Source of the DNA: CAXXOK01 sp963664595
GTDB taxonomy: Bacteria > Bacillota > Clostridia > Christensenellales > Aristaeellaceae
Length of the DNA: 64,000 bases
Assembly: GCA_963664595.2 (NCBI GenBank)
Contig: CAXXOK010000011.1
Location: 310,001-374,000 of the forward strand
Direction of reading: 5' to 3'
Within the stretch, counting starts at the first letter, position 1. Each line of letters begins with the position of its first letter. Made by a program: the position numbers and the translations under genes. The notes under the pieces are model-generated. The model was not told where the DNA came from. It did not search any database and worked only from the letters and a program-made list of their open reading frames with translations. Positions 31,524-40,086 of the stretch are shown here, one piece after another.

Positions 31524-33989
31524 CTAGATAAAAAGGCTCATGTCGCTTTCCTCAGCGTGGGCGAGCATTGCCGCCACGCCGCCTACAGTGACGCCGTCGA
31601 TCAGCTCTTCGGGCTTGATGCCCATGATGTCCATGCTCATGGAGCAGGCAATCAGCTCCACGCCGTTGTCCTTGGCCATCTGCATCAGGCTTTCAAGGCT
31701 TTCCACGTTCTTTTTCTTCATAATCCCGCGGATCATCCTGGCGCCCATGCCGCCCATGTTCATCTGGGACAGCTTCAGCTTCTTCGTGCCGCGGGGCATC
31801 ATCACGCCGAACATTCTGGACATGAAGTCCTTCTTTACCTTCACATGCTCGGTCTTGCGCAGGATGTTCAGACCCCAGAAGGTGAAGAACATGCTGGTTT
31901 TGCGGCCCATGGCGGCGGAGCCGTTGGCGATGATGAAGCTGGCGATGGCCTTATCCAGATCGCCGGAGAACACGATGATGTTCTTGCCGTCGTCGCGCGT
32001 GGCGGGGGTTGCGCTGCCGCCCTCGGCGGGGCCTTTGCGGATGCGCGCGGTAGCGATGCCCTTGTCGCTTACCATGCCCTCAAAGCAGTTGCCCGTGCGG
32101 CGGCAGAAGCCCTCGATATCGCAGGCAAAGGCGGGGTCGGTGGTCTTGATTTCAAGCAGGTCGCCCTTATCGGCTTCCTTGATGGCCTGGCTCAGCTTCA
32201 CGATCGGGCCGGGACACTGCAGGCCGCAGGCGTCGATGTTGATGGTCTTGCCGGTGGGCATGATTTTAGGTAGCTTCTCTTCGCCTTCCTCCGGCAGCTG
32301 GGTTTCGGGGTTCATGCGCACGGTGGATTTGGGCGCGACACCGAAAATGCTGTTGTACAGGCGGTAACCGCCGCTCAGGTTGTAGGTATCAAACCCGTTC
32401 CCCATCAGGATGCGCGCGCCCACATAGCCGCGCAGGCCCACCTGGCAGGTGATGTAGACGGGCTTGGTTTTGTCCAGCTCATCCAGATGATCGCGCAGGC
32501 TGTCCAGCGGAATGTTGATAAAGCCGTCGATGTGGCCGTTTTCGTACTCGATTTTGGTACGGGTATCCAGCAGCGTCAAGCTGCCGTCGCGCGGCAGGTT
32601 TTTCACATCGTGCCAGTGGAAGTTCTTTGATTTGCCGTTTAACAGGTTTTCAATCACGAAGCCCGCCATGTTCACGGGATCCTTCGCGGAAGAATACGGC
32701 GGCGCGTACGCCAGCTCCAGCCGGGTCAGGTCGGCAGCCGTCGCGCCGAAACGGATGGCCGTGGCCATAACATCCACCCGCTTGTCCGCGCCCTCGTAGC
32801 CCACAATCTGCGCGCCGAGGATTTTGCCGGTTTCTTTCTCAAACACGGTTTTGATCGCCATGTTCAGCGCGCCGGGGTAATAGCTGGCGTGGCTGGCGGA
32901 ATAGGTGAACACCTTATCGTAGTTCAAGCCCAGCCGCTTGGCTGTTTTTTCGTTCACGCCGGTGGTGGCGACCGTCATATCGAACACCTTGAGAATGGCG
33001 GAGCCCTGCGTGCCGGTGTAACGGCTGTCGCCTCCGCAGACGTTGTCGGCGGCGATGCGCCCCTGCTTGTTGGCGGGGCCCGCCAGCGGGATCAACGTTT
33101 CTTCCTGGGTTATGAAATCCGTTACCTGCACAGCGTCGCCCACGGCGAAGATATCCTTGTCTGTGGTGCGCATATCGTCGGACACGATAATCGCGCCGCG
33201 CTTGGAAACCTCCAGCCCGGCGGCCTTGGCAATCTTGCTCTCCGGGCGCACGCCGATGGCAAGGATCACCATGTCGGTCTGCACTTCACCCTTGTCCAGC
33301 ACAACTGTCAGGCCCTCTTTATCATCGCGCACGGCCTTGACGGTGGTTTTTAGCATCAAATTGACGCCCTTGGTGATGATATGGCGGTGCACATCGGCGG
33401 CCATATCAAAGTCCAGCGGGGCGATCACCTGATCGAGCATTTCCACAAGGGTCACGTCCAGCCCCGCGTGACGCAGGTTTTCGGCCATTTCCACGCCGAT
33501 GTAGCCGCCGCCGACCACAACCGCGGACTGGGGATGGTTTTCTTCAATAAAGCCTTTGATCTTATAGGTGTCGGGAATGTTACGAAGCGTGAAAACCTTC
33601 TCGTTCTGAATGCCCTCGATGGGCGGCACCACAGGCTCCGCGCCCATGGAAAGGATAAGCTTGTCATAGCTCTCCTGATAGGTTTCCGTGGTCTTTTTGT
33701 TCAGCACCGTCACGGTTTTATTGGCCCGGTCGATGGCGATGACTTCGCTTTGGATGCGCACATCCACGTTGAAGCGCGCATGGAAGCTCTTTGGCGTTTG
33801 CAGGGTGAGCGCGGATTTGTCGGTGATCTCCCCGCCGATATAGTAAGGCAGTCCGCAGTTGGCAAAGGAAATGTATTCGCCCCGCTCAAACAGAATGATC
33901 TGCGCCTGTTCGTCCAGCCTGCGCAGCCTGGCGGCCGCCGTTGCGCCGCCTGCAACCCCGCCGACAATGAGTACTTTTTGGCTTGTCAT
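31524..33989 (-). CDS. CoA-disulfide reductase fused to rhodanese, TusA and DsrE domains
   Basis: Cytoplasmic protein of 821 residues. Residues 1-445: flavin disulfide oxidoreductase with the FAD site VGGVAGGATAAARL and the single catalytic Cys in FANCGLPYY, as in CoA-disulfide/NADH oxidases. About 460-550: rhodanese with the active Cys in YITCQVGLRG. About 590-660: TusA sulfur carrier with ACGLQCPGP. About 690-821: DsrE-type domain. Together they should reduce per- or polysulfide and move the sulfane sulfur on. The ATG at 33989 has a GGAGGG site. It is divergent, by only 51 bases, from a Crp/Fnr gene, a likely regulator. Confidence 0.92.
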   Translation of the reverse strand: MTSQKVLIVGGVAGGATAAARLRRLDEQAQIILFERGEYISFANCGLPYYIGGEITDKSALTLQTPKSFHARFNVDVRIQSEVIAIDRANKTVTVLNKKTTETYQESYDKLILSMGAEPVVPPIEGIQNEKVFTLRNIPDTYKIKGFIEENHPQSAVVVGGGYIGVEMAENLRHAGLDVTLVEMLDQVIAPLDFDMAADVHRHIITKGVNLMLKTTVKAVRDDKEGLTVVLDKGEVQTDMVILAIGVRPESKIAKAAGLEVSKRGAIIVSDDMRTTDKDIFAVGDAVQVTDFITQEETLIPLAGPANKQGRIAADNVCGGDSRYTGTQGSAILKVFDMTVATTGVNEKTAKRLGLNYDKVFTYSASHASYYPGALNMAIKTVFEKETGKILGAQIVGYEGADKRVDVMATAIRFGATAADLTRLELAYAPPYSSAKDPVNMAGFVIENLLNGKSKNFHWHDVKNLPRDGSLTLLDTRTKIEYENGHIDGFINIPLDSLRDHLDELDKTKPVYITCQVGLRGYVGARILMGNGFDTYNLSGGYRLYNSIFGVAPKSTVRMNPETQLPEEGEEKLPKIMPTGKTINIDACGLQCPGPIVKLSQAIKEADKGDLLEIKTTDPAFACDIEGFCRRTGNCFEGMVSDKGIATARIRKGPAEGGSATPATRDDGKNIIVFSGDLDKAIASFIIANGSAAMGRKTSMFFTFWGLNILRKTEHVKVKKDFMSRMFGVMMPRGTKKLKLSQMNMGGMGARMIRGIMKKKNVESLESLMQMAKDNGVELIACSMSMDIMGIKPEELIDGVTVGGVAAMLAHAEESDMSLFI

Positions 33990-34040
33990 GGTGTAACCCT
34001 CCCGATTTATGGTAGAATAAGGTGAAATGTGAGGTATGCT

Positions 34041-34712
34041 ATGCAAAAGTCGGATGTGGAATTCATCAGGTCCATGCTCCCGTTCTGGAACCGGTTAACC
34101 GCCCAGGAGGCAGAACTGCTTACGCAGAACATCCGGACGGTGACCTACGAACAGGAGGAAACCGTACACTCCAGCACGCACGACTGCGTGGGCGTTTTAC
34201 TGATCAAATCAGGAGAACTTCGTACCTATATCCTCTCGGATGAGGGGAAGGAGGTTACGCTGTTCCGCCTGGGCGACGGTGAAGCCTGCGTTTTATCCGC
34301 GTCCTGCCTTTTTAACAGCATCACATTCGATATCTTTATTGACGCCGTCCGCGCCACCGAGGCATACCTGATTGACGCGAAGGTATTCTCCAAGCTGATG
34401 CAGGAGAACGTTTATGTTGAAAACTTCGCCCTGCACGTCACCGCCGAACGTTTTTCCGAGGTGATGTGGGCGATGGAACAGATATTATTTATGAGTTTCG
34501 ACCGCCGGCTGGCCATTTTCCTGCTGGATGAGACCACAAAATCAGGCCTGGACAACATTACCATGACCCACGAGCAGATCGCCCGCTATGTAGGCAGCGC
34601 GCGCGAGGTGGTAAGCCGGATGCTGAAGTACTTTGCCAAGGAAGGCATGGTAGCCGTGCACCGCGGCGGCGTGGAAATAACCGATAAGCAAAAGCTCCGC
34701 AAGCTGGTCTAG
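34041..34712 (+). CDS. Crp/Fnr-family regulator
   Basis: Regulator of 223 residues with a cNMP-like sensor domain (about 15-125: RLGDGEACVLSASCLFNS), dimer helix, and C-terminal helix-turn-helix MTHEQIARYVGSAREVVSRMLKYFAKEGMVAVHRGG. The recognition helix (SAREVVSRML) is of the FNR/FLP type. Cysteines at CVLSASC in the sensor could serve a redox or cluster role. ATG 34041 is chosen over upstream GTG/ATG codons because GAGG precedes it by seven bases. It is divergent from the CoA-disulfide reductase; thioredoxin lies just downstream, on the opposite strand, and has a Crp/Fnr-like site. Confidence 0.88.
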   Translation: MQKSDVEFIRSMLPFWNRLTAQEAELLTQNIRTVTYEQEETVHSSTHDCVGVLLIKSGELRTYILSDEGKEVTLFRLGDGEACVLSASCLFNSITFDIFIDAVRATEAYLIDAKVFSKLMQENVYVENFALHVTAERFSEVMWAMEQILFMSFDRRLAIFLLDETTKSGLDNITMTHEQIARYVGSAREVVSRMLKYFAKEGMVAVHRGGVEITDKQKLRKLV

Positions 34713-34849
34713 CAGGCAAACGCCAGGTACGTTTCCATGCGGCGCGATACTGCCCGTTTCGGACTTAACGCCCACTTTTTGCAGGCGCGGCCCGGTTTGA
34801 CAATATTTTAACGCAGAACCGCATAAAAAAACCAACTGTCGTTTTACCC

Positions 34850-34881
34850 GGAAACGGCAGAGGCGAACCCCTGCCGTTTCC
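34850..34881 (-). terminator. Hairpin at the 3' end of trxA
   Basis: GGAAACGGCAG (34850-34860) pairs with CTGCCGTTTCC (34871-34881) directly after the trxA stop codon. On the minus strand a T7 run follows only some 25 bases later, so termination is likely but not classical. Confidence 0.6.
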
Positions 34882-34889
34882 CGCCGGTA

Positions 34890-35201
34890 TTACACGTTGA
34901 GCATGTCCTTGATGGCGCTCTTGGGCCGTGCGCCTACGGCGCGCTGCACCACTTTGCCGTCCTTGACCACGACCAGGGTCGGGATGCTCATCACGCCGAA
35001 CTTCTGCGCCAGGCCGGGGTTCTCGTCCACGTTCACCTTGCCGACCTTGGCGTTGGTGACTTCGTTTCCGATTTCATCCACCAGCGGGGAAACCATACGG
35101 CACGGGCCGCACCAGGGGGCCCAGAAATCGATCAAAACGGGCATATCGGACTGCATTACTTCGGCTTCAAAATTCTTCTCGTTCAAAACTACTGCTGCCA
35201 T
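34890..35201 (-). CDS. trxA: Thioredoxin
   Basis: Cytoplasmic dithiol-disulfide oxidoreductase of 103 residues, normal length. The active site is WAPWCGPCRM and the cis-proline loop is SIPTLVVVKDG. An ATG at 35201 with AAGGAGTGA upstream is the start; the longer open frame has no family resemblance. It has its own promoter with a palindrome near -41, suggesting control by a Crp/Fnr protein, possibly the neighbour at 34041. It is divergent from a DUF2927 gene. Confidence 0.95.
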   Translation of the reverse strand: MAAVVLNEKNFEAEVMQSDMPVLIDFWAPWCGPCRMVSPLVDEIGNEVTNAKVGKVNVDENPGLAQKFGVMSIPTLVVVKDGKVVQRAVGARPKSAIKDMLNV

Positions 35202-35233
35202 GAAAATCACTCCTTGAATGTTTGTACATGCGC

Positions 35234-35275
35234 AGTATACCCCACCACGCCACGCGTTTTCCGTGACTTGGTCAC
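35234..35275 (-). promoter_or_regulatory. trxA promoter with Crp/Fnr-like palindrome
   Basis: On the minus strand TATACT (35234-35239) is a good -10 with no matching -35. The palindrome GTGAC-TTG-GTCAC (35263-35275) is centred about 42 bases before the expected start, the class II activator position. Confidence 0.55.
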
Positions 35276-35356
35276 AGAACGACAAATTATTAACAATCCG
35301 TCAAACCCTTGAATCTTCAAAGAAAAGCCAGCTTTGTGCGAAAGGAGAATCCCGCC

Positions 35357-36052
35357 ATGCCCAAACGTTTGCTGCCAAAGCCGCTATGTCTGCTGCTCCT
35401 GACGGCCGCCCTCTGCCTGCTCGCGGCCCCCTGCCTGGCGGCACAGCCCGCCGCAGACGCCCTGCCCGGCAGGCAGGAAATCAAAGCGTACTTCACAAAG
35501 GTCGTGTTCGATATCGAATACGGCGGGGAAAATTCCAAAAACATACTCCGGCGGTGGGAGAAGCCCTTGCGCATCAAGGTATACGGCAGCCCCACGGAGG
35601 AGGATCTTGCCACACTGGACCGGCATATCGCCGATTTGAATCAGGTGGACAACATGCCCGCCATTACCCGGGTGGACACGGAGCCAAATCTATCGATCTA
35701 TTTCGTGGCGCTGAACCGCATGCATAACTATATCGACGGTTATGTGGAAGGCAACTGGGGATTTTTCTGGAACACCTGGAGCCGTACCGGGGAGATGATC
35801 AGGGCCCAGATCGCCATTGCCACGGACGTGACCACCCAGCGGCAGCGCAACCATCTGATTCTGGAAGAGCTCACACAGTCGCTGGGCCTTATGCAGGATT
35901 CCAACGATGAACCCGACAGCATCTTCTACGCCCCATGGACGGAGGTGCAGCAGCTGTCGGCACTGGACTGGAAAATAATCGAAATGGTATACAGCCCCGA
36001 TGTGCAGGCCGGGATGACCCTGACGGAGGTGCTGGACGTTTTGGGGTATTAG
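35357..36052 (+). CDS. Secreted DUF2927-like protein
   Basis: Exported protein of 231 residues with a signal peptide ending near LAAQ-P. The C-terminal 150 residues match the DUF2927 pattern: an N-terminal KPLRIKVYG, an INxxFWNTWSR-like stretch, and HLILEELTQSLGLMQDSNDEPDSIFY, which resembles an inactive or modified metzincin-like HExxH helix (ILEELTQSLGL carries Glu-Glu without the histidines). The family's activity is unknown. ATG 35357 follows AAAGGAGAATC. It ends at a bidirectional terminator. Confidence 0.75.
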   Translation: MPKRLLPKPLCLLLLTAALCLLAAPCLAAQPAADALPGRQEIKAYFTKVVFDIEYGGENSKNILRRWEKPLRIKVYGSPTEEDLATLDRHIADLNQVDNMPAITRVDTEPNLSIYFVALNRMHNYIDGYVEGNWGFFWNTWSRTGEMIRAQIAIATDVTTQRQRNHLILEELTQSLGLMQDSNDEPDSIFYAPWTEVQQLSALDWKIIEMVYSPDVQAGMTLTEVLDVLGY

Positions 36053-36129
36053 CGCCGCCGCACCTTTTCGCACAAACCACGGCACCCCGCTATGCGGCGG
36101 CACCACGTACCGGAAGTCCAAGCCTTCCA

Positions 36130-36170
36130 CCAAAAAACCCATGGCTGCGTCGGCGGCCATGGGTTTTGGT
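36130..36170. terminator. Bidirectional terminator
   Basis: AAAACCCATGGC (36134-36145) pairs with GCCATGGGTTTT (36156-36167), with A- and T-rich edges on both sides. It serves the convergent genes ending at 36052 and 36190. Confidence 0.85.
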
Positions 36171-36189
36171 TTGTTAAGCAGTACGGGCA

Positions 36190-36837
36190 TCACTCCGCCC
36201 AGGGGCCGAGGAACCAGTGAAACTCCGTTGCGGTTTGCGAAGCATCAAACATGACGGTCAGCGAGGCCAGCTCCTCATAAATAAAATCCATCGGATCGTT
36301 AAGGATCTCGTTGCTGAAAGGCGCGGACGGGGCCGCGTAGTGCAGGGTAAACCCGCCGTTGTCCAGGCTGAACAGCTCGCCGAAGGGGGGCAGCTGCGCG
36401 CCCAGCGCATCCACATAGCGGGCCGTATACAGCACGGTATCGTCGGCTATGGCTGTATCAATAAAGAACAGGGAGATGATCTCCTCAGCCGTCTGCCCCA
36501 CCCGCATGCCACGCGGGCCAACATAGGCCGGGGACGACACATTAGCGCCGGTCAGCATGCCCTCGCCGTCGAAGATCAGGTCGAGGCCGTCGTAATACCA
36601 GGTTTCAAGCTCTTCTCCGGTGGCTTCCTGCATAATGGTTTCGCGGCTGACCGGTTCGCCGAATACCGCCTGGGCTTCCTCCCTGGTCGATAGCACATAG
36701 ACATAGCCAACGGCCATATCGTTGGCGGAAAACCGGGCGACCAGCGGATTCTGTGTTTGTGTGGCCCATGCAGTGGTAAGAGAACATACAAGCAGGATAG
36801 AAAGCGCCAAGGCAATGATGCGTCTGCCGGATTTCAT
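36190..36837 (-). CDS. Secreted protein, unknown function
   Basis: Exported protein of about 215 residues that I do not recognise. The signal peptide runs from MKSGRRII to near AWA-T. The mature part has an alternating beta pattern; STREEAQAVFGEPVSRETI followed by WYYDGLDLIFDGEGM recalls small lipoproteins that compute a slope in SmpA/BamE-like folds, and GPRGMRVGQTAEEIISLF fits that idea too. The resemblance is weak. ATG 36837 has a GGAGG site. It is a single gene with its own terminator. Confidence 0.65.
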   Translation of the reverse strand: MKSGRRIIALALSILLVCSLTTAWATQTQNPLVARFSANDMAVGYVYVLSTREEAQAVFGEPVSRETIMQEATGEELETWYYDGLDLIFDGEGMLTGANVSSPAYVGPRGMRVGQTAEEIISLFFIDTAIADDTVLYTARYVDALGAQLPPFGELFSLDNGGFTLHYAAPSAPFSNEILNDPMDFIYEELASLTVMFDASQTATEFHWFLGPWAE

Positions 36838-37029
36838 AGGGTGTCCTCCTTCATCAATCGGGTTTATCAAAGTACTTTTCAAGCCTTTGCCAAACGCCCG
36901 TACCTTTGCAAGAGGCACTCGGTCATCCCATGGAGTACAGGCGCCGTCATACGGTTTTACTGTCGTATGTACCGATTATACGATGGTTCACACGCTTTTA
37001 ACAGAGGGGAAGAAAAATATTTTGCCGGT

Positions 37030-37851
37030 TCACCGCACCGGGATGGACAGCATCCGGCGGATTTCATCGGGCGTCGCGGGCGTTTTACCCCCGGCCTGCA
37101 CAACCGCCGCGCATTTTTCCACCAGCGCAACGTTGGAAGCCGCCACCGTATCGGGATCCACATACGCGCTGTCCTCAAAGCCGATGCGCACGCTGCTGGC
37201 GCCCAGCGTGAGCGCGGTTTCGATCAACGCCCAATCCCGGCGGTGCGCCTGGGTGATACCCCAGAGCACCGTACCGCGGTCGGGAAAGTTTTCATACACC
37301 CCGTCGATCATCGCCCGGAGCGCCGCCTCGGTGGCGGGCATCGCGCCGAAATGGCCGAGCACCAGCGCGAACAGGATGGGCTTTGTAAAGGCAAACTCCT
37401 GCGAAAGCACCCGCGCGGTGTTGAGCATGCCGATCTCGAATACCTCAATTTCAGGTATTTTACAATTTTCCAAAATCTGCCGCACGCAATAGCGCACATC
37501 CCCGATGGGGTTTTGGTATACGCTCTCCCCCAGGTTGACCGAGCCTACGTTGAGCGAATTGCACTCCACCCAGTCCGGATAGCAGGGCTGGCACCGCTGC
37601 TGAATGGTGAGCCCGGATACGCCGCCTGTGGAGATCTCAATCACAATGGGGCACAGGGCCTTGATCTCCCGCACGGTTTGTTCCAGCAGCGCGGTATCCG
37701 CCGTAAGCCGCCCCTGCGCGTCGCGGCAGTGCAGGTGCACCATGCCCGCGCCCGCCCGGCAGCACTCCGCCACCTCGCGGGCAATCCGACGCGGGTCGTT
37801 TTCCGTGGCCGTGGCCGCCACCGGGGCGACCGAAATCAATATCTTATCCAT
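37030..37851 (-). CDS. BKACE-family beta-keto acid cleavage enzyme
   Basis: Enzyme of 273 residues in the 3-keto-5-aminohexanoate cleavage (DUF849) family, which splits beta-keto acids with acetyl-CoA in a zinc-dependent reaction. Motifs: VHLHCRD with the zinc-binding HxH near residue 37, EISTGG, a metal-site segment around GHFGAMP (about 180), and the C-terminal VRIGFEDSAYVDPD typical of the family. The ATG at 37851 fits the known N-terminus. It lies 16 bases after the kinase-racemase gene on the same strand, so it probably acts in the same catabolic route. The specific substrate is unknown. Confidence 0.88.
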   Translation of the reverse strand: MDKILISVAPVAATATENDPRRIAREVAECCRAGAGMVHLHCRDAQGRLTADTALLEQTVREIKALCPIVIEISTGGVSGLTIQQRCQPCYPDWVECNSLNVGSVNLGESVYQNPIGDVRYCVRQILENCKIPEIEVFEIGMLNTARVLSQEFAFTKPILFALVLGHFGAMPATEAALRAMIDGVYENFPDRGTVLWGITQAHRRDWALIETALTLGASSVRIGFEDSAYVDPDTVAASNVALVEKCAAVVQAGGKTPATPDEIRRMLSIPVR

Positions 37852-37867
37852 CTCCAGCTTACTTCCT

Positions 37868-39970
37868 TTACAGCAGCCCTTTGGTTTCCAGCGCGCGCCG
37901 CAGTGCCGCCGCGCCAAACCGCGGGCTGGAGAGTACGGGCTTTTGCACCTGCCCGGCAATATACGCCTCGCAGTACGCCATGGAGCCCTGCGCAAACAGG
38001 ATGACCTTCGCCTCGGGCGTGATGGCGGCAGCGCTCTCGCTCATCCGGGCCTTGAACTGCTCGGGACTCAGCCCGAACGCGCCCTCCACCAGGCAGTCGA
38101 TCAGGGTTATGTGCCTGCCCATCTCCCGCGCCACGCGGCGCAGGGTGTTTTTGGTCGGCTCCAGCGTGGTGGCGAGCGTCGCCATTACAGCAATGGGGCC
38201 GCCCAGCCGCACGGCCTCGCGGCACATCTCCTCGTCGATACGCACGATGGGCATGCCCAGGTAGCGGGCGATGTCCTGCGCGCTGTCCGCAACCTCGCCC
38301 ACGGAGGAGCAGATATTGAGCACCGCATCGCACCCCTGCAGCGCCGCCTGCGTATACAGGCCGATCAGCCGCGCCGCCGGGGGCGCGGTCACATAGCCCG
38401 CCTCGCGGATCTCCGAAATAATGCTGGGGTCGGACAGGCTGATGAGCTGCGCATCCGCGCCCACAGCCTGCCGTGTTTCCCGTTCCACGGTTTCAATCAG
38501 TTCCGGGGTAGTGCTGGTATAAACCAATCCGATTTTCATAGAAAATTCCTCCTGTCGGTCGATGTTCAGCAAGGTTTTGGCCATGTCGCGCAGGGTGTTT
38601 TCCTGCCCCACGTTGCCGGGAAAAATGATATAGGGGATCTCCGGAAACCGGCTCTCCGGGCCGGTTTTCCACACGGGCACGCCGGGGCTGATCTGCCCCA
38701 GCACCTCCGCCTTCCGCACCCGCAGCGACCGGGTGGCGATATCGCTGGAGGTGATACCGCCCTTGGCCACGATAAATTCCGGCCGTACGCTAAGCCCCGC
38801 CACCACGGCCTGCACAGCCCCGGAAATGCGCACGCTGCGCTCCAGCGCGGCCTCGGGCGTATCGCCGGGAAGCGAGAGCACCGTACGTTTGGTAAAAACC
38901 GCGGGGGTTTTGCCCTGCGCGATCAGCGCGTCACACCGCCGGATCACCTGCCGTGTTTCCGCCTCCAGCCCGCCCTCCGTAAGCACCAGATCGGAGTTCA
39001 GCTCCACAGCTTCCACCTGCGGCAGCGTGAGCAGCCGCTCCAGCTGCTCGGTAGTCCGCCGCGTGTGCGACCCGACCATGATGATGCCCCCGCGGCCGGT
39101 TTTTTGCGTAATCATATCGGGGTAAGCGAGCAGCGGCTGATCGGCAATCCCCGCGACCGCTTTCACAAACGAGGCGGCGGTGCGGTAGCAAAACCGCTTT
39201 CCGCTGTCCAGCGCCCGGTACAGCGCGATGCAGAACACCTTCACGTCGTACTCGTCCGCCGCGTTGACCACCAGCCTGGCAAACCCGTGCAGGCCTTGCA
39301 GAACGGCGGTGATCCCGTCAAAATCCAGCGCGTGGAGGCTGTCCAGCGAAACGGTCTGCACCCGCGCCGCGGGATAGGCGCCGTTTGTTTTTTCCTCGAC
39401 ATACTCCCGCAGATCGGAATGGCGGAAGCCGAAGGTTTTATCCTGCGCAAACTCGGTCTGCGCAGCGGGGATCAGGCGCTCCCCGCTTTTCACGTAATGG
39501 ATGTTGTTCAGGGTATAGCGTCCGCCCTCCTTGAAAAACGGGCAGATGATTTCGCCGTCCGCCGGGCGGCCGTCATATTCCGCCAGCAGCTCCGTTTCCA
39601 GCGGATAATGCCCACGCAGGGTGGAATCTCCCCGGCTGATGATCAGGAAATCCCTGCCGCATTCCCGGGCGGCCGCCGTCACATTGCGGATGATCTCCGT
39701 GTGCGCCTGCGTGGTTTGCAAGGCGGTCATCGCGCGGGAGTTGGTCAGTACGAAAAACAGCGGCGCGGCCTCCGCAAACCCGCTGCGCAGGCTTTCCAGC
39801 GACCAGTCCGTATATACGCTCACGTGATGCACGGTCTGTACGCCTGTAGGATCGTCGTCCAGCACCACGATTTTGCGGCGGCTGTTTTGCACCGCCTCCC
39901 GCAGCAGACGGTCGATCAGTTGCCTTTTGTACAGCGGATAGGGCGGCGGAAGAAAAATCGTTTCGCTCAT
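37868..39970 (-). CDS. Four-carbon acid sugar kinase (DUF1537) fused to Asp/Glu-type racemase
   Basis: Protein of 700 residues made of two enzymes. Residues about 25-465 are a four-carbon acid sugar kinase: KIVVLDDDPTGVQTVHH, ISRGDSTLRGHYPLE, and FVTKGGITSSD-like VAKGGITSSDIATRSL. From residue 478 (ATG 38539) there is a 223-residue Asp/Glu/hydantoin racemase-like domain with MKIGLVYTSTTPEL, a first Cys in NICSSVGEVAD and a second in LIDCLVEGAFG. The join has no stop codon, yet an AGGAGG ribosome binding site is kept before the inner ATG, so a free racemase may also be made. BKACE follows 16 bases later. It is divergent from the GH127 gene. Confidence 0.85.
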   Translation of the reverse strand: MSETIFLPPPYPLYKRQLIDRLLREAVQNSRRKIVVLDDDPTGVQTVHHVSVYTDWSLESLRSGFAEAAPLFFVLTNSRAMTALQTTQAHTEIIRNVTAAARECGRDFLIISRGDSTLRGHYPLETELLAEYDGRPADGEIICPFFKEGGRYTLNNIHYVKSGERLIPAAQTEFAQDKTFGFRHSDLREYVEEKTNGAYPAARVQTVSLDSLHALDFDGITAVLQGLHGFARLVVNAADEYDVKVFCIALYRALDSGKRFCYRTAASFVKAVAGIADQPLLAYPDMITQKTGRGGIIMVGSHTRRTTEQLERLLTLPQVEAVELNSDLVLTEGGLEAETRQVIRRCDALIAQGKTPAVFTKRTVLSLPGDTPEAALERSVRISGAVQAVVAGLSVRPEFIVAKGGITSSDIATRSLRVRKAEVLGQISPGVPVWKTGPESRFPEIPYIIFPGNVGQENTLRDMAKTLLNIDRQEEFSMKIGLVYTSTTPELIETVERETRQAVGADAQLISLSDPSIISEIREAGYVTAPPAARLIGLYTQAALQGCDAVLNICSSVGEVADSAQDIARYLGMPIVRIDEEMCREAVRLGGPIAVMATLATTLEPTKNTLRRVAREMGRHITLIDCLVEGAFGLSPEQFKARMSESAAAITPEAKVILFAQGSMAYCEAYIAGQVQKPVLSSPRFGAAALRRALETKGLL

Positions 39971-40000
39971 GTGGCCTCCTTGCGGGTCGGGTGACAGTAT

Positions 40001-40028
40001 TTGAAATATTCGGAAAACCCTATATAAT
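40001..40028 (+). promoter_or_regulatory. Promoter of the GH127 gene
   Basis: TTGAAA (40001-40006), a 16-bp spacer and TATAAT (40023-40028), 58 bases before the start codon. Confidence 0.65.
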
Positions 40029-40086
40029 GGGGTCACGCAGCGCGGCATTTTTCGCCGTGGCCGAAAACCGTAAGGGGGAGACATTC

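Noticed and set aside
37604..39994. Very long open frame (nearly 800 codons) on the plus strand
   Set aside because: It is antisense to the kinase-racemase gene; the peptide is rich in His, Arg and Gln with no family motifs. Such frames arise from GC-rich third positions in the real gene.
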